Assembly (NCBI GenBank): GCA_902801585.1 | Contig: CADCIU010000012.1 | Coordinates: 1 to 47,550 of the forward strand | Direction: 5' to 3' | From: an uncultured Lachnospiraceae bacterium | GTDB taxonomy: Bacteria > Bacillota_A > Clostridia > Lachnospirales > Lachnospiraceae | Length of the DNA stretch: 47,550 bases | In this document: piece by piece, positions 19,724 to 27,193 of the stretch | Layout of the letters: each line of letters begins with the position of its first letter | Numbering within the stretch: the stretch's first letter is position 1 | Notes under the pieces: model-generated | Told to the model about the DNA's origin: nothing | Databases searched by the model: none | The model's input: the letters and a program-made list of their open reading frames with translations, nothing else | Position numbers and translations under genes: made by a program

Positions 19724-20968
19724 ATGACAAAAATTGATATCGTATCCGGCTTTCTGGGCGCCGGCAAGACGACACTGATCAAAAAGCTTCTGGCGGATGC
19801 GCTCGTCGGCACGCGCGTTGTTTTGATCGAGAATGAGTTTGGCGAGATCGGCATCGACGGCGGATTCCTCAAGGAGTCCGGCATTGAGATCCGGGAAATG
19901 AATTCCGGCTGCATCTGCTGTTCATTAGTCGGCGATTTCGGTACTTCCCTCAGGGAAGTCATGGACAACTATGCGCCGGAGAGGATCCTCATCGAGCCTT
20001 CGGGCGTGGGCAAGCTTTCCGATGTCATGAAAGCCATTGAGGATGCGTCGGAAGGCGCTGATATGCAGCTGGGCAGCACTGTTGCCGTTGTGGACGCGAC
20101 AAAATGCAAGCTCTATATCAAGAATTTCGGCGAATTCTTCGTCAACCAGATCGAATATGCCGGGACGATCATCCTGACCAGAACAGACAAAGCAAGTGAC
20201 CAGAAAATCGCAGAGTGCGTGGAGATCCTTCGCGAGCATAATCCGAAGGCGACCATCATCACAACGCCGATCGCGGAACTTGACGGCAGGCAGATCCTCG
20301 AGACCATGGAAGGAAAATCGGACCTTCAGGCCGAGATCCTGGCAGAAGTGATGCGCGGGCAGCATGATGACGACGAGGACGAGCACGAGCATCATCACCA
20401 CCATCATCATGACGATGACGACGATGAGCACGAGCATCACCACCATCATCACGACGATGAGGACGAGCACGAGCACGAACATCATCACCACCATCATCAC
20501 GACGATGACGACGATGAGGACGAGCACGAGCACCATCACCACCATCATCACGATGATGACGACGATGACGACGAACATGAGCACCACCATGACCATGAGC
20601 ATGCAGAGGTGGAAGTGGATGAAAACGGCAACAGGATCTACAAATCCCACAGCCATCATCACCATCATCACCATCACCACGGACATGATGCCGACGAAAT
20701 CTTCGTCAGCTGGGGAATGGAAACACCCGCTAAATACTCCGAAGAGGAGATCCTGGAAATCCTCAGCAAATTGGATGATTCGGACACATACGGATTTGTC
20801 CTGCGCTCCAAAGGCATGGTCCCGGATTCCGAGGGACGCTGGATCCACTTTGATTATGTTCCGGAGGAGACGGAAGTCCGCTTCGGCGCTGCAGACGTCA
20901 CAGGAAAGATCTGCGTGATCGGATCTGAACTCAAAGAGGATGCGCTTGCGGATCTGTTCCGCAAATGA
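19724..20968 (+). CDS. CobW/ZNG1-type G3E GTPase with very long His/Asp-rich insert
   Basis: This 414-residue putative metallochaperone belongs to the G3E family (CobW, YciC/ZNG1, HypB, UreG). Walker A is GFLGAGKTT (residues 9-17), and SGCICC is the conserved CxCC metal-binding motif. EPSGVGK and LTRTDKA (NKxD-like) are further GTPase motifs. Residues about 213-324 are a low-complexity region of alternating His and Asp/Glu blocks, ending in a run of nine His. A CobW C-terminal domain (VLRSKGMVPD, WIHFDYVPEE) follows. Such proteins use GTP hydrolysis to hand zinc or another divalent metal to target enzymes; the His tract would be a metal buffer. The stop overlaps the next gene's ATG by 4 bases, which suggests coupling. 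No clear Zur box or metal riboswitch was recognised in the ~110-base gap after rnpB. Confidence 0.88.
   Translation: MTKIDIVSGFLGAGKTTLIKKLLADALVGTRVVLIENEFGEIGIDGGFLKESGIEIREMNSGCICCSLVGDFGTSLREVMDNYAPERILIEPSGVGKLSDVMKAIEDASEGADMQLGSTVAVVDATKCKLYIKNFGEFFVNQIEYAGTIILTRTDKASDQKIAECVEILREHNPKATIITTPIAELDGRQILETMEGKSDLQAEILAEVMRGQHDDDEDEHEHHHHHHHDDDDDEHEHHHHHHDDEDEHEHEHHHHHHHDDDDDEDEHEHHHHHHHDDDDDDDEHEHHHDHEHAEVEVDENGNRIYKSHSHHHHHHHHHGHDADEIFVSWGMETPAKYSEEEILEILSKLDDSDTYGFVLRSKGMVPDSEGRWIHFDYVPEETEVRFGAADVTGKICVIGSELKEDALADLFRK
20362..20694 (+). repeat. Low-complexity His/Asp-codon tract
   Basis: About 330 bases of CAC/CAT blocks alternating with GAC/GAT/GAG blocks encode the metal-binding insert of the CobW-type protein. 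Four His runs of six to eight residues alternate with acidic runs, followed by a separate nine-His run. The pattern is prone to slippage and copy-number change. Confidence 0.85.
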
Positions 20969-21960
20969 CCGGGGAACAGGATATGGGTTTTTTCAGCAGA
21001 GGAAAAGAGAAAAAAATGGTACAAAAACCGGTATATGTAATCAATGGATTTCTTGACAGCGGCAAGTCTTCATTCTTCTCCTATACGATCGCTCAGCCGT
21101 ATTTCCAGACGTCCGGAAGGACACTTCTGATCGTCTGTGAAGAAGGAGAAGTGGAGTATGAAGACCGCCTGCTCAGACAGACCAATACCGTGATGGAGGT
21201 CTTCGAGAATGAAGAAGACCTGACTCCTTCCGCTATGATGGCACTGGAAGCCAAATACAGACCGGAAAGGATCCTGATCGAATACAACGGAATGTGGGAT
21301 TTCAGGAAATTCCGTCTTCCCAAAGCCTGGAGACTGGAGCAGCAGATCACGGTCATCGATGCATCGACGTTTTCGATGTATTTTACCAATATGAGATCTC
21401 TCCTTGCGGAGCAGCTCAGGGGTTCGGAACTGATCATGTTCAACAGGTGCGACGGCATCGACGAGAAGACACTGATCAGTTATAAGAGAAACGTCAAAGC
21501 GATCAATCAGCAGGCGGACCTGATCTTTGAAGATGCCGGCGGCGAGATCGACATGACGACTGAAGAGGACCTTCCCTACGATATCCACAAGGAGCCCATT
21601 GTCCTTGAAGGAATGAACTACGGGATCTGGTATCTGGATGCCATGGAGCACCCCGACCGTTATGACGGGAAAGTGATCGAATATACAGGAATGGTCATGG
21701 TGCCGGACAGTTTTCCGAAAGGATTCTTTGTGCCCGGAAGGATGGCGATGACATGCTGTGCGAACGATATGACTTTTCTGGGATATGCCTGCAGGAGCGG
21801 CGATCAGCCCATCTATCCGGAGAGAACCTGGGTGAGAGTGCGGGCGAGAGTCTCTCATGAGGAATTCCCGGAATATGGCGGGAGAGGGATCGTTCTGCAC
21901 GCTCAGAGCGTTGCCAAAACAGCGCAGCCCGATGAGCCTGTGATCAATTTCGCAGGCTGA
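20965..21960 (+). CDS. CobW-like GTPase fused to a DUF1980/TIGR03943-like domain
   Basis: This 331-residue protein pairs with the preceding GTPase. The N-terminal P-loop is VINGFLDSGKSSFF (Walker A GFLDSGKS), but the CxCC metal motif of CobW is absent and is replaced by CEEGEVEYE. From about residue 230 it resembles the C-terminal domain of YcgQ-like proteins (GKVIEYTGMV, then MAMTCCANDMTFLGYACR), a domain that in Bacillota often occurs with YcgR-type permeases and CobW proteins in metal uptake. A role in metal delivery or storage is inferred from the domains and the coupling. The ATG at 20965 overlaps the upstream stop (ATGA); ATG 20983, with GGGGAACAGG upstream, is an alternative start. A strong terminator follows. 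Confidence 0.8.
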   Translation: MTGEQDMGFFSRGKEKKMVQKPVYVINGFLDSGKSSFFSYTIAQPYFQTSGRTLLIVCEEGEVEYEDRLLRQTNTVMEVFENEEDLTPSAMMALEAKYRPERILIEYNGMWDFRKFRLPKAWRLEQQITVIDASTFSMYFTNMRSLLAEQLRGSELIMFNRCDGIDEKTLISYKRNVKAINQQADLIFEDAGGEIDMTTEEDLPYDIHKEPIVLEGMNYGIWYLDAMEHPDRYDGKVIEYTGMVMVPDSFPKGFFVPGRMAMTCCANDMTFLGYACRSGDQPIYPERTWVRVRARVSHEEFPEYGGRGIVLHAQSVAKTAQPDEPVINFAG

Positions 21961-21987
21961 CCGGATCCTGAAAGTAATTAATCGCAT

Positions 21988-22034
21988 AAAAAAACCGGCT
22001 GTTCGTTGGGTCATGAACAGCCGGTTATTTTTAT
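21988..22034. terminator. Bidirectional terminator between the GTPase pair and rpsT
   Basis: The perfect 12-bp stem AACCGGCTGTTC (21993-22004) / GAACAGCCGGTT (22015-22026) is flanked by A-rich sequence on the left and ATTTTTAT on the right. It can end the + strand metallochaperone operon and the convergent rpsT transcript. Confidence 0.9.
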
Positions 22035-22091
22035 GTTATAAAGTGATCACAAGCGATCGGATCTTAAAATACTCTTAAGAGATAAAACAGA

Positions 22092-22352
22092 TCAAAGCTT
22101 GTTGACACTGCCTGCGAGACGGGAGACCTTGCGGGATGCGTTGTTCTTGTGAAGAACGCCCTTGCTGGCAGCCTTGTCAATGGTAGCTTCTGCAGCAGTA
22201 AGTGCAGCAACAGCCGCCTCTTTGTCACCGGCCTCAACAGCCTTGTGGACTTTCTTGATCGCAGTCTTTACAGAAGACTTAACAGCTTTGTTGGCAGCAG
22301 CTCTCTTAGCGCTTGTGAGAATTCTCTTCTTGGCAGATTTAATGTTTGCCAT
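22092..22352 (-). CDS. rpsT: 30S ribosomal protein S20
   Basis: This 86-residue, Lys/Ala-rich helical protein binds 16S rRNA in the body of the small subunit. The MANIKSAKKRI N-terminus and the ASRKVSRLAGSVN C-terminus are S20 signatures. The start at 22352 is preferred to an in-frame ATG five codons upstream, because GGAGG lies about 8 bases before it. It is a single-gene unit on the minus strand, with its own promoter about 140 bases upstream and a shared terminator downstream. Confidence 0.97.
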   Translation of the reverse strand: MANIKSAKKRILTSAKRAAANKAVKSSVKTAIKKVHKAVEAGDKEAAVAALTAAEATIDKAASKGVLHKNNASRKVSRLAGSVNKL

Positions 22353-22490
22353 TCCTTGTACCTCCATGCAATGTACATCATCATGATCGTTGATTCATAT
22401 GTTCCGGGCGCTGTGCAGCCGCTTGCAAACAGTGCTCCTTATAATCTGGGGTGCATCAGGAGAAGACACGAAAGCTCCTTTTGCACATAC
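22353..22490 (-). other. Long rpsT leader
   Basis: About 135 nt lie between the predicted start of transcription and the rpsT start codon. This is much longer than needed for ribosome binding. S20 is autoregulated in other bacteria, so this leader could hold a control element, but no known fold was recognised. Confidence 0.4.
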
Positions 22491-22496
22491 TCTATT

Positions 22497-22525
22497 ATCT
22501 TAGTGAAATGATTTTCGATTGTCAA
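22497..22525 (-). promoter_or_regulatory. rpsT promoter
   Basis: On the minus strand, a consensus TTGACA (22520-22525) is followed after 17 bases by TAAGAT (22497-22502). Confidence 0.7.
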
Positions 22526-22552
22526 GCGTGAAATTGGGAAAATATTGAGATG

Positions 22553-22581
22553 TGGACAACTATTTTGATATGGATTATACT
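22553..22581 (+). promoter_or_regulatory. Promoter of the licD operon
   Basis: TGGACA (22553-22558) and TATACT (22576-22581) are spaced 17 bases apart. It diverges from the rpsT promoter, with the two -35 elements only 27 bases apart. Confidence 0.75.
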
Positions 22582-22612
22582 CTTTTTTATAAGAATTATT
22601 GGAGTATAAAAC

Positions 22613-23476
22613 ATGCGTGAAACAATACCTGAAACAAAACCCGAAACAAAAACTGAAACAGCAAACGAAATGAAAATGCTCGACCTCAAACAGATCCAGC
22701 AAAGAGAGCTTAAGATCTTCAAAGCTTTTGTGGAACTTTGCGAGCGATATGGCCTGCGGTATTATCTTGCGGGCGGCACACTTCTTGGTGCTGTGCGCCA
22801 TAAAGGCTTTATTCCGTGGGATGACGATATCGATGTCAACATGCCCCGCGAAGACTATGATCTGCTTTTGACACATGCAGACGAGATCGGAGCGTCCGGT
22901 CAATACCGCCTTGTATCCTGCGAGCTGGGAAATCTGAACTATCCTTTCGCCAAGATCTACGACCTCAAGACCGGTATCAGAAAGCTCTATGACGACGACG
23001 ATACGGAGAAAAATCTCTGGATCGATATTTTTCCCATGGACGGGCTTCCGGACGATGACCGCGAAGTCAGAAAGATCTATCGGAAAACGCTTGCGGCAAG
23101 AAGGCTGCTCCGCATCAAGCAGTCCAGGAGCGGAGAAGGAAAGACCGCGTTCAGGCGCATCATGAAGCCGGTGATCAAAACGGCCCTCAGCCGTTTTGAC
23201 GATCAGAAGCTTCTGGATTACATTGTCCGGGAGTGCCGCACATATAAAGTAGATGACTGCAGTTATATGGGAGGGATTGCCAACGGTTACGGCCCTCAGG
23301 AGAGAGTACCTAAAAAGCCTTATCTAAAGCCGGTCATGATGCCCTTTGAGGATATGCAGGTATGTGCCCCGGGATGCTGGGACTACTACCTGAAATCTCT
23401 TTACGGCGACTACATGCAGCTTCCTCCCGAGGACAAGCGTCAGACACACAGTATGGATGTCTGGTTGGTGGAATAA
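22613..23476 (+). CDS. LicD-family phosphotransferase
   Basis: This 287-residue protein belongs to the LicD/fukutin family, nucleotidyltransferase-fold enzymes that transfer phosphocholine or polyol phosphates from CDP-activated donors onto glycans. The signature YYLAGGTLLGAVRHKGF followed by PWDDDIDVNM carries the metal-binding Asp residues, and IDIFPMDGLPDD is also typical. The first 18 residues hold an imperfect P-E-T-K tetrapeptide repeat, encoded by a 12-bp DNA repeat at about 22626-22661. Its own promoter precedes it. The downstream glycosyltransferase begins 14 bases after its stop, so both probably act on the same surface glycan. Donor and acceptor are not shown by the sequence. Confidence 0.88.
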   Translation: MRETIPETKPETKTETANEMKMLDLKQIQQRELKIFKAFVELCERYGLRYYLAGGTLLGAVRHKGFIPWDDDIDVNMPREDYDLLLTHADEIGASGQYRLVSCELGNLNYPFAKIYDLKTGIRKLYDDDDTEKNLWIDIFPMDGLPDDDREVRKIYRKTLAARRLLRIKQSRSGEGKTAFRRIMKPVIKTALSRFDDQKLLDYIVRECRTYKVDDCSYMGGIANGYGPQERVPKKPYLKPVMMPFEDMQVCAPGCWDYYLKSLYGDYMQLPPEDKRQTHSMDVWLVE

Positions 23477-23490
23477 CAGGAACAGAACAG

Positions 23491-24564
23491 ATGAATTACT
23501 ATACGAAAGAGATTTGGAACGAAGAGGGTTACCAGAGGACAGCCGGGATCAAGGCAAGAGATGACGTCGACGCGATCCTTGAAAAGAACGGCTTCAAAGC
23601 GCTGGAGATCTGTGTGCCGCAGGAAGACAGGGTAGGTCAGAATCTGCTGCAGAAAATGCAGTATCACCGTAAACTGAGCCGGATCTGGGACGAGTGCCTC
23701 TCTTGTGCGGGCAGCGGGGACGTGATCGTCATACAGTTCCCGATCATAAACCATTCCGTACTCCTTTCAGGCTGTATCGGAAAAGTGAGAAAAAGAGGGG
23801 CCAGGATCATCCTTTTGATCCATGATCTCGAGATCCTTCGCGCTGCGATGCGCGGCTCGACTTCTGCCAAAGAAAAAGTCAGGCTCCGCCTTGAGGAAGA
23901 GAGTCTTCTTAAGAATTGCGACGGCATCATCACGCATAACCGATATATGAAGAAGAAGCTGGCGTCGATGGGTGTACCGTCGTCGAAAATGGAGATCCTC
24001 GGTATCTTCGATTATCTTGCACCCGGTGTCGGTTACGCAAAGACGGGCAAGGACCTGCCGGTCGTCATTGCGGGCGCCCTCGTTCCGCACAAAGCCGGAT
24101 ACGCATATGACCTTCCCGACGGGATCCGATTCAATCTTTACGGTGTCGGATATGAGGCACAGGAGAAAGAAAATGTGATCTATCACGGCTCCTTCCCGCC
24201 GGCACAGCTTCCGGAAGTTATGGAAGGCAGTTTCGGACTGGTTTGGGACGGTGAGACCACAAGCACCTGCAGCGGGACCTACGGAGAGTATCTGCGGATC
24301 AATAATCCTCATAAGGTATCTCTCTATCTGGCGTCAGGCATGCCTGTGATCATATGGAAAGAGGCAGCGCTGGCCGGATTTATCACCAAAAACGAGTGCG
24401 GCATCGCAGTCGCTTCGCTGGAAGAGATCCCCGGGGCAGTGTCTGAGATGACGGCGCAGGAGTATGAGTCTTTAAGAAAGAACACCGAAAAGATCGCCTC
24501 ACGGCTCCGTGCAGGAAAGTATACGGAGAGAGCGATCAGGAGAGTCCTCGAGAGAGAGGGGTGA
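23491..24564 (+). CDS. Putative glycosyltransferase (Gtf3/galactofuranosyltransferase-like)
   Basis: This 357-residue protein shows a two-domain GT-B-like layout. An N-terminal strand-helix region contains SGDVIVIQFPI and ILLIHDLEILR. A C-terminal nucleotide-binding half contains GIFDYL, VIAGAL, FNLYGVGY, GLVWDGETT, and KVSLYLASGMPVIIW near the expected donor site. It resembles the Gtf3 / beta-1,6-galactofuranosyltransferase group of streptococcal and clostridial surface-glycan enzymes; this rests on motif resemblance. The frame extends upstream into licD, but ATG 23491 gives the natural N-terminus MNYYTKEIWNEEG. It lies in the licD transcript and 6 bases upstream of the next gene. Confidence 0.75.
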   Translation: MNYYTKEIWNEEGYQRTAGIKARDDVDAILEKNGFKALEICVPQEDRVGQNLLQKMQYHRKLSRIWDECLSCAGSGDVIVIQFPIINHSVLLSGCIGKVRKRGARIILLIHDLEILRAAMRGSTSAKEKVRLRLEEESLLKNCDGIITHNRYMKKKLASMGVPSSKMEILGIFDYLAPGVGYAKTGKDLPVVIAGALVPHKAGYAYDLPDGIRFNLYGVGYEAQEKENVIYHGSFPPAQLPEVMEGSFGLVWDGETTSTCSGTYGEYLRINNPHKVSLYLASGMPVIIWKEAALAGFITKNECGIAVASLEEIPGAVSEMTAQEYESLRKNTEKIASRLRAGKYTERAIRRVLEREG

Positions 24565-24570
24565 CGCGGT

Positions 24571-24963
24571 ATGTATTTCTTCAAAAATCTCTATGTGGGA
24601 TCTTCTATTCAGGACCCTGAAAGGGTCAAGAGAAACCTGATGATCGGAAAGGGACAGTTTACGGTCTATGTCATAGCTCTGAGCCCGTCTGAACCCGGCC
24701 CCGGCGCCAACCAGCTGGAGATCCTTCACTGTGCCAACCTCAAACAGCCTTATTATAAAAAATACAAGCCCTTTATCGTCGGGATCGCTTCGGGAAGGAT
24801 CGAGGCCTTCGAACTGGTGAGGGATATGGTGCAGGAGGCCTATGAACATACGGGCAGCGGTGACGTCAGGGCATATCTGTTCCCCCACGGCATCCGCATC
24901 AGCCGCCCGGAAAAGCGTATTGAGTCCGGAAAAGCTTCCGCTATGGCTGCATCTGAAGAATAA
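24571..24963 (+). CDS. Conserved clostridial protein of unknown function
   Basis: This 130-residue soluble protein has no signal peptide or membrane segment. It opens with MYFFKNLYVGSS, has a central ANQLEILHCANL and YKPFIVGIASGRIEAFELV, and ends with a segment that looks disordered. Similar ~100-residue proteins are common in Lachnospiraceae, but I know of no function. The start ATG has GAGGGG 8 bases upstream. It is tightly packed between the glycosyltransferase (6 bases) and the DUF2953 gene (10 bases), so it belongs to the same transcript. Confidence 0.8.
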   Translation: MYFFKNLYVGSSIQDPERVKRNLMIGKGQFTVYVIALSPSEPGPGANQLEILHCANLKQPYYKKYKPFIVGIASGRIEAFELVRDMVQEAYEHTGSGDVRAYLFPHGIRISRPEKRIESGKASAMAASEE

Positions 24964-24973
24964 GGGGGCGCAC

Positions 24974-25741
24974 ATGGCACTGTTTTTAACAATTTTAAAA
25001 TGGATCGGCATAGTGCTCCTTGCGGTCCTTCTGCTCCTGATCGTGATCCTGCTCCTGATTCTGTTCGTACCTATAAAGTATCAGGCAGCAGCCAGGATCA
25101 ATGACCCTGAAACACACGAAGAATTCCCGTTTGAGGTGCTAAGATCGGGATCAGATGTAAAGGCAGAGATCAGCTGGTTCTGGGGAGCTCTCAAAGTGAT
25201 CGTCGCGTATCCCGGAGCGACTCTATTGGAAATCCGGATCTTCGGGAAAAAGTTCTCCCGGAAAAAGCCCGCCGAAGAAGCGCCGCCTCAGGAGGAGCCG
25301 GCGCAGGAGCAGACGGAGGAAGAAGAAGAGACCGCCGGCATCTTCGACAGGATCGAAAAGCTCTGCATGAAAGCAGACTATTTCTGGAGAGTGCTCACCG
25401 GAAGCTGCGGCAGGAGAGCCCTCAGGAAGATCGAAAAGCGGCTGTACGCCATCACAGTCCGGTCACTCCCGTCCAAGTGGGAAGTCGGCGGGACGCTGGG
25501 TCTGTCAGATCCCTGTATGAACGGGCGGGTGCGGCAGGTCTGTGCGGTCCTCATGCCTTTTTGGGAAGACCATCTCAATATGGAGACGCAATGGGAAATG
25601 TACCGCTGTGATCTAAAGGCGGAGATGGCCGGAAAGATCTTTCTGGCCGTCCCGGTCAAGGAAGCCGTCCCTCTGGTTTTTGACAAAGACTGCAGAAAGC
25701 TGTACAAAAAGCTGAAAAGGGCGAGAAGCAAATTCAGATAA
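24974..25741 (+). CDS. DUF2953 membrane protein (YtfI-like)
   Basis: This 255-residue protein has one strong N-terminal membrane segment (about residues 5-32, very rich in Leu/Ile/Val). A soluble domain with a Pro/Glu-rich linker (about 95-120) and a DUF2953-like C-terminal part (GTLGLSDPCMNGRV) follow. In Bacillus subtilis the DUF2953 gene ytfI lies next to ytfJ/gerW, and here gerW also follows. This suggests a shared role at the membrane during sporulation or germination, though the molecular function is unknown. Start ATG 24974 follows a GGGGG element; the longer open frame upstream overlaps the previous gene and is rejected. Confidence 0.82.
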   Translation: MALFLTILKWIGIVLLAVLLLLIVILLLILFVPIKYQAAARINDPETHEEFPFEVLRSGSDVKAEISWFWGALKVIVAYPGATLLEIRIFGKKFSRKKPAEEAPPQEEPAQEQTEEEEETAGIFDRIEKLCMKADYFWRVLTGSCGRRALRKIEKRLYAITVRSLPSKWEVGGTLGLSDPCMNGRVRQVCAVLMPFWEDHLNMETQWEMYRCDLKAEMAGKIFLAVPVKEAVPLVFDKDCRKLYKKLKRARSKFR

Positions 25742-25772
25742 TCAGCGGCATCCATTGAGCAATTAAAGATCT

Positions 25773-25868
25773 GAATAAGATTGAGAATAAAGATCAAGAA
25801 TAAAGATCAAGAATAAGGATTTCGAATAAAGATTAAGAAAAAAAGAATAAAGATCGAAATAAAGATCA
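25773..25868 (+). repeat. Degenerate 13-bp tandem array before gerW
   Basis: Seven copies of GAATAAAGATCAA-like units begin at 25773, 25785, 25798, 25811, 25824, 25845 and 25856, with a short spacer at 25837-25844. Two copies are identical. Each unit contains a TAA. The array fills most of the 180-base gap between the DUF2953 and gerW genes and lies about 55 bases before gerW. Confidence 0.85.
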
Positions 25869-25923
25869 GAATATTATGGAAACGTAAATCAAAAATCTGC
25901 TTGTGCGGAAGAAAGAGGTTATC

Positions 25924-26358
25924 ATGTCCGAAGAAAAAAACAGTATCTCAACAGTAGTGAAATCGCTCATGGACGGCGCAGAGGGCATTCTCACATCGAA
26001 AACGGTTGTGGGTGCTCCCGTCAGAGTCGGTGATCAGATCCTGATCCCTCTGTCTGATGTATCGATCGGCTGCGGCGCGGGATCCAACGGTACCGACCAC
26101 AAAGACAAAGGTGCGGGCGGTTTCTCTGCCAGAATGTCACCCACCGCCATCCTGATCATCAAGGGAGGACAGACCAAGGTCGTGAACATCAAGGACCAGA
26201 CAGCGATCACAAAGCTCGTGGACATGATCCCCGATGTCATCGATAAGGTAAAAGGCGGCAGGGGCGTGACGATCTCGGACGAAGAAGCCGTGAGGGCAGC
26301 TTTCCCCGAAGCTGAAGTCGAAGATCTGCCTGTAAAGGAGTCCGGTACTGAGTCATGA
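25924..26358 (+). CDS. gerW: GerW family sporulation protein (YtfJ)
   Basis: This 144-residue GerW/YtfJ-family protein has the signature TVVGAPVRVGDQILIPLSDV, the glycine-rich SIGCGAGSNG and the C-terminal VDMIPDVIDKV. In Bacillus subtilis the homologue is needed for germination in response to L-alanine. It contains no membrane segment. The start ATG 25924 is chosen because MSEEKNS matches the family N-terminus, with an AAAGAGG element just upstream. It overlaps the next gene by 4 bases (ATGA), so the cytidylyltransferase may be translationally coupled to it. Confidence 0.9.
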   Translation: MSEEKNSISTVVKSLMDGAEGILTSKTVVGAPVRVGDQILIPLSDVSIGCGAGSNGTDHKDKGAGGFSARMSPTAILIIKGGQTKVVNIKDQTAITKLVDMIPDVIDKVKGGRGVTISDEEAVRAAFPEAEVEDLPVKESGTES

Positions 26359-27083
26359 GTAATGTTGCAGTTATTTTTGCGGGCGGAACAGGACAGAGGA
26401 TGAATACCAGAACAAAGCCCAAGCAATTTCTGGAACTGCACGGAAAACCGATCATTGTCTACACATTGGAAGCGTTTCAGCAGCACGAGGAGATTGACGG
26501 GATCATCGTCGTAATGCTGGAGAGCTGGATCGATTACACCGAATCTCTTGTCAGGAAATATGATCTGAATAAAGTAAAAAAGATCGTCCCGGGCGGAAAC
26601 TCGGGACAGGAATCCATATTTAACGGGCTTTGCGCCGCCGGCGCTCTTTATGGTGACGACGATATCGTCCTGATCCATGACGGAGTCCGTCCGCTGGTAG
26701 ATGAGGAGACGATCACCGCCAACATCCGCAGCGTCGAAGAGTACGGAACGGCGATCACGGTCACACCCGCGATCGAAACGATCACAATGAAGGACGAGAC
26801 AGGCGCAGTAGGGACGATCATCGACCGCTCTAAGTGTGAACTTGCAAGAGCACCCCAGAGCTTTAAACTGGGCCAGATCCTCGCAGTACACCGGGAGGCG
26901 AGAGAGACTAAAGGGGGCGCGGACGTTTTTATCGATTCCGCCAGTATGATGAAACATTACGGATACAAGCTCTATACTGTGCAGGGAAAGCCCGAAAACA
27001 TCAAGATCACGACGCCCAGTGATTATTACATCTTCCGCGCTATGGTAGACGCAAGGGAGAATTCCCAGATCTTCGGGATCTGA
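26355..27083 (+). CDS. IspD/TarI-family cytidylyltransferase, probably for surface polyol phosphate
   Basis: This 242-residue CTP-dependent nucleotidyltransferase starts with VIFAGGTGQRMN and KPKQFLELHGKP, the CTP-binding loop of the IspD/TarI family. HDGVRPLVDEETI and IKITTPSDY are also present. Two motifs differ from housekeeping IspD: GGNSGQES in place of GG-x-x-R-x-x-S, and RAPQSF in place of QTPQxF. Homologues of this subtype occur in capsule and teichoic-acid clusters with an NAD-dependent epimerase/dehydratase, the arrangement seen here. I infer it makes a CDP-activated sugar or polyol (such as CDP-ribitol, -arabinitol or -mannitol). A role as the MEP-pathway IspD is less likely but not excluded. 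Confidence 0.78.
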   Translation: MSNVAVIFAGGTGQRMNTRTKPKQFLELHGKPIIVYTLEAFQQHEEIDGIIVVMLESWIDYTESLVRKYDLNKVKKIVPGGNSGQESIFNGLCAAGALYGDDDIVLIHDGVRPLVDEETITANIRSVEEYGTAITVTPAIETITMKDETGAVGTIIDRSKCELARAPQSFKLGQILAVHREARETKGGADVFIDSASMMKHYGYKLYTVQGKPENIKITTPSDYYIFRAMVDARENSQIFGI

Positions 27084-27135
27084 GCTTAACAGCGGTCAAA
27101 CACAGATATTATCACAGTCAGCAATCGGAGCAAAA

Positions 27136-27174
27136 GATCGGAATTTAAGATCGGAATTTAAGATCGGTATTGCA
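27136..27174 (+). repeat. 13-bp x 3 tandem repeat before the epimerase gene
   Basis: GATCGGAATTTAA occurs at 27136 and 27149, with a variant third copy at 27162. The array lies 20 bases upstream of the epimerase start codon, next to its AGGAG ribosome binding site. Confidence 0.85.
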
Positions 27175-27193
27175 GATCATTCAGGAGATAAAG

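Noticed and set aside
19925..20848. A 307-codon minus-strand frame rich in Val/Met/Ile that looks like a membrane protein
   Set aside because: It is the complement of the His/Asp codons (ATG/GTG/GTC/ATC) of the CobW-type gene, so the hydrophobic look is an artefact.
25773..25868. CRISPR array
   Set aside because: Units are 13 bp and contiguous with no spacers, and no cas gene is present. The other short arrays fail in the same way.
26355..27083. Plain annotation as housekeeping IspD of the MEP isoprenoid pathway
   Set aside because: Key motifs deviate and the partner gene is an epimerase/dehydratase, so IspD/TarI-family for surface polyol activation fits better. IspD activity is not fully excluded.
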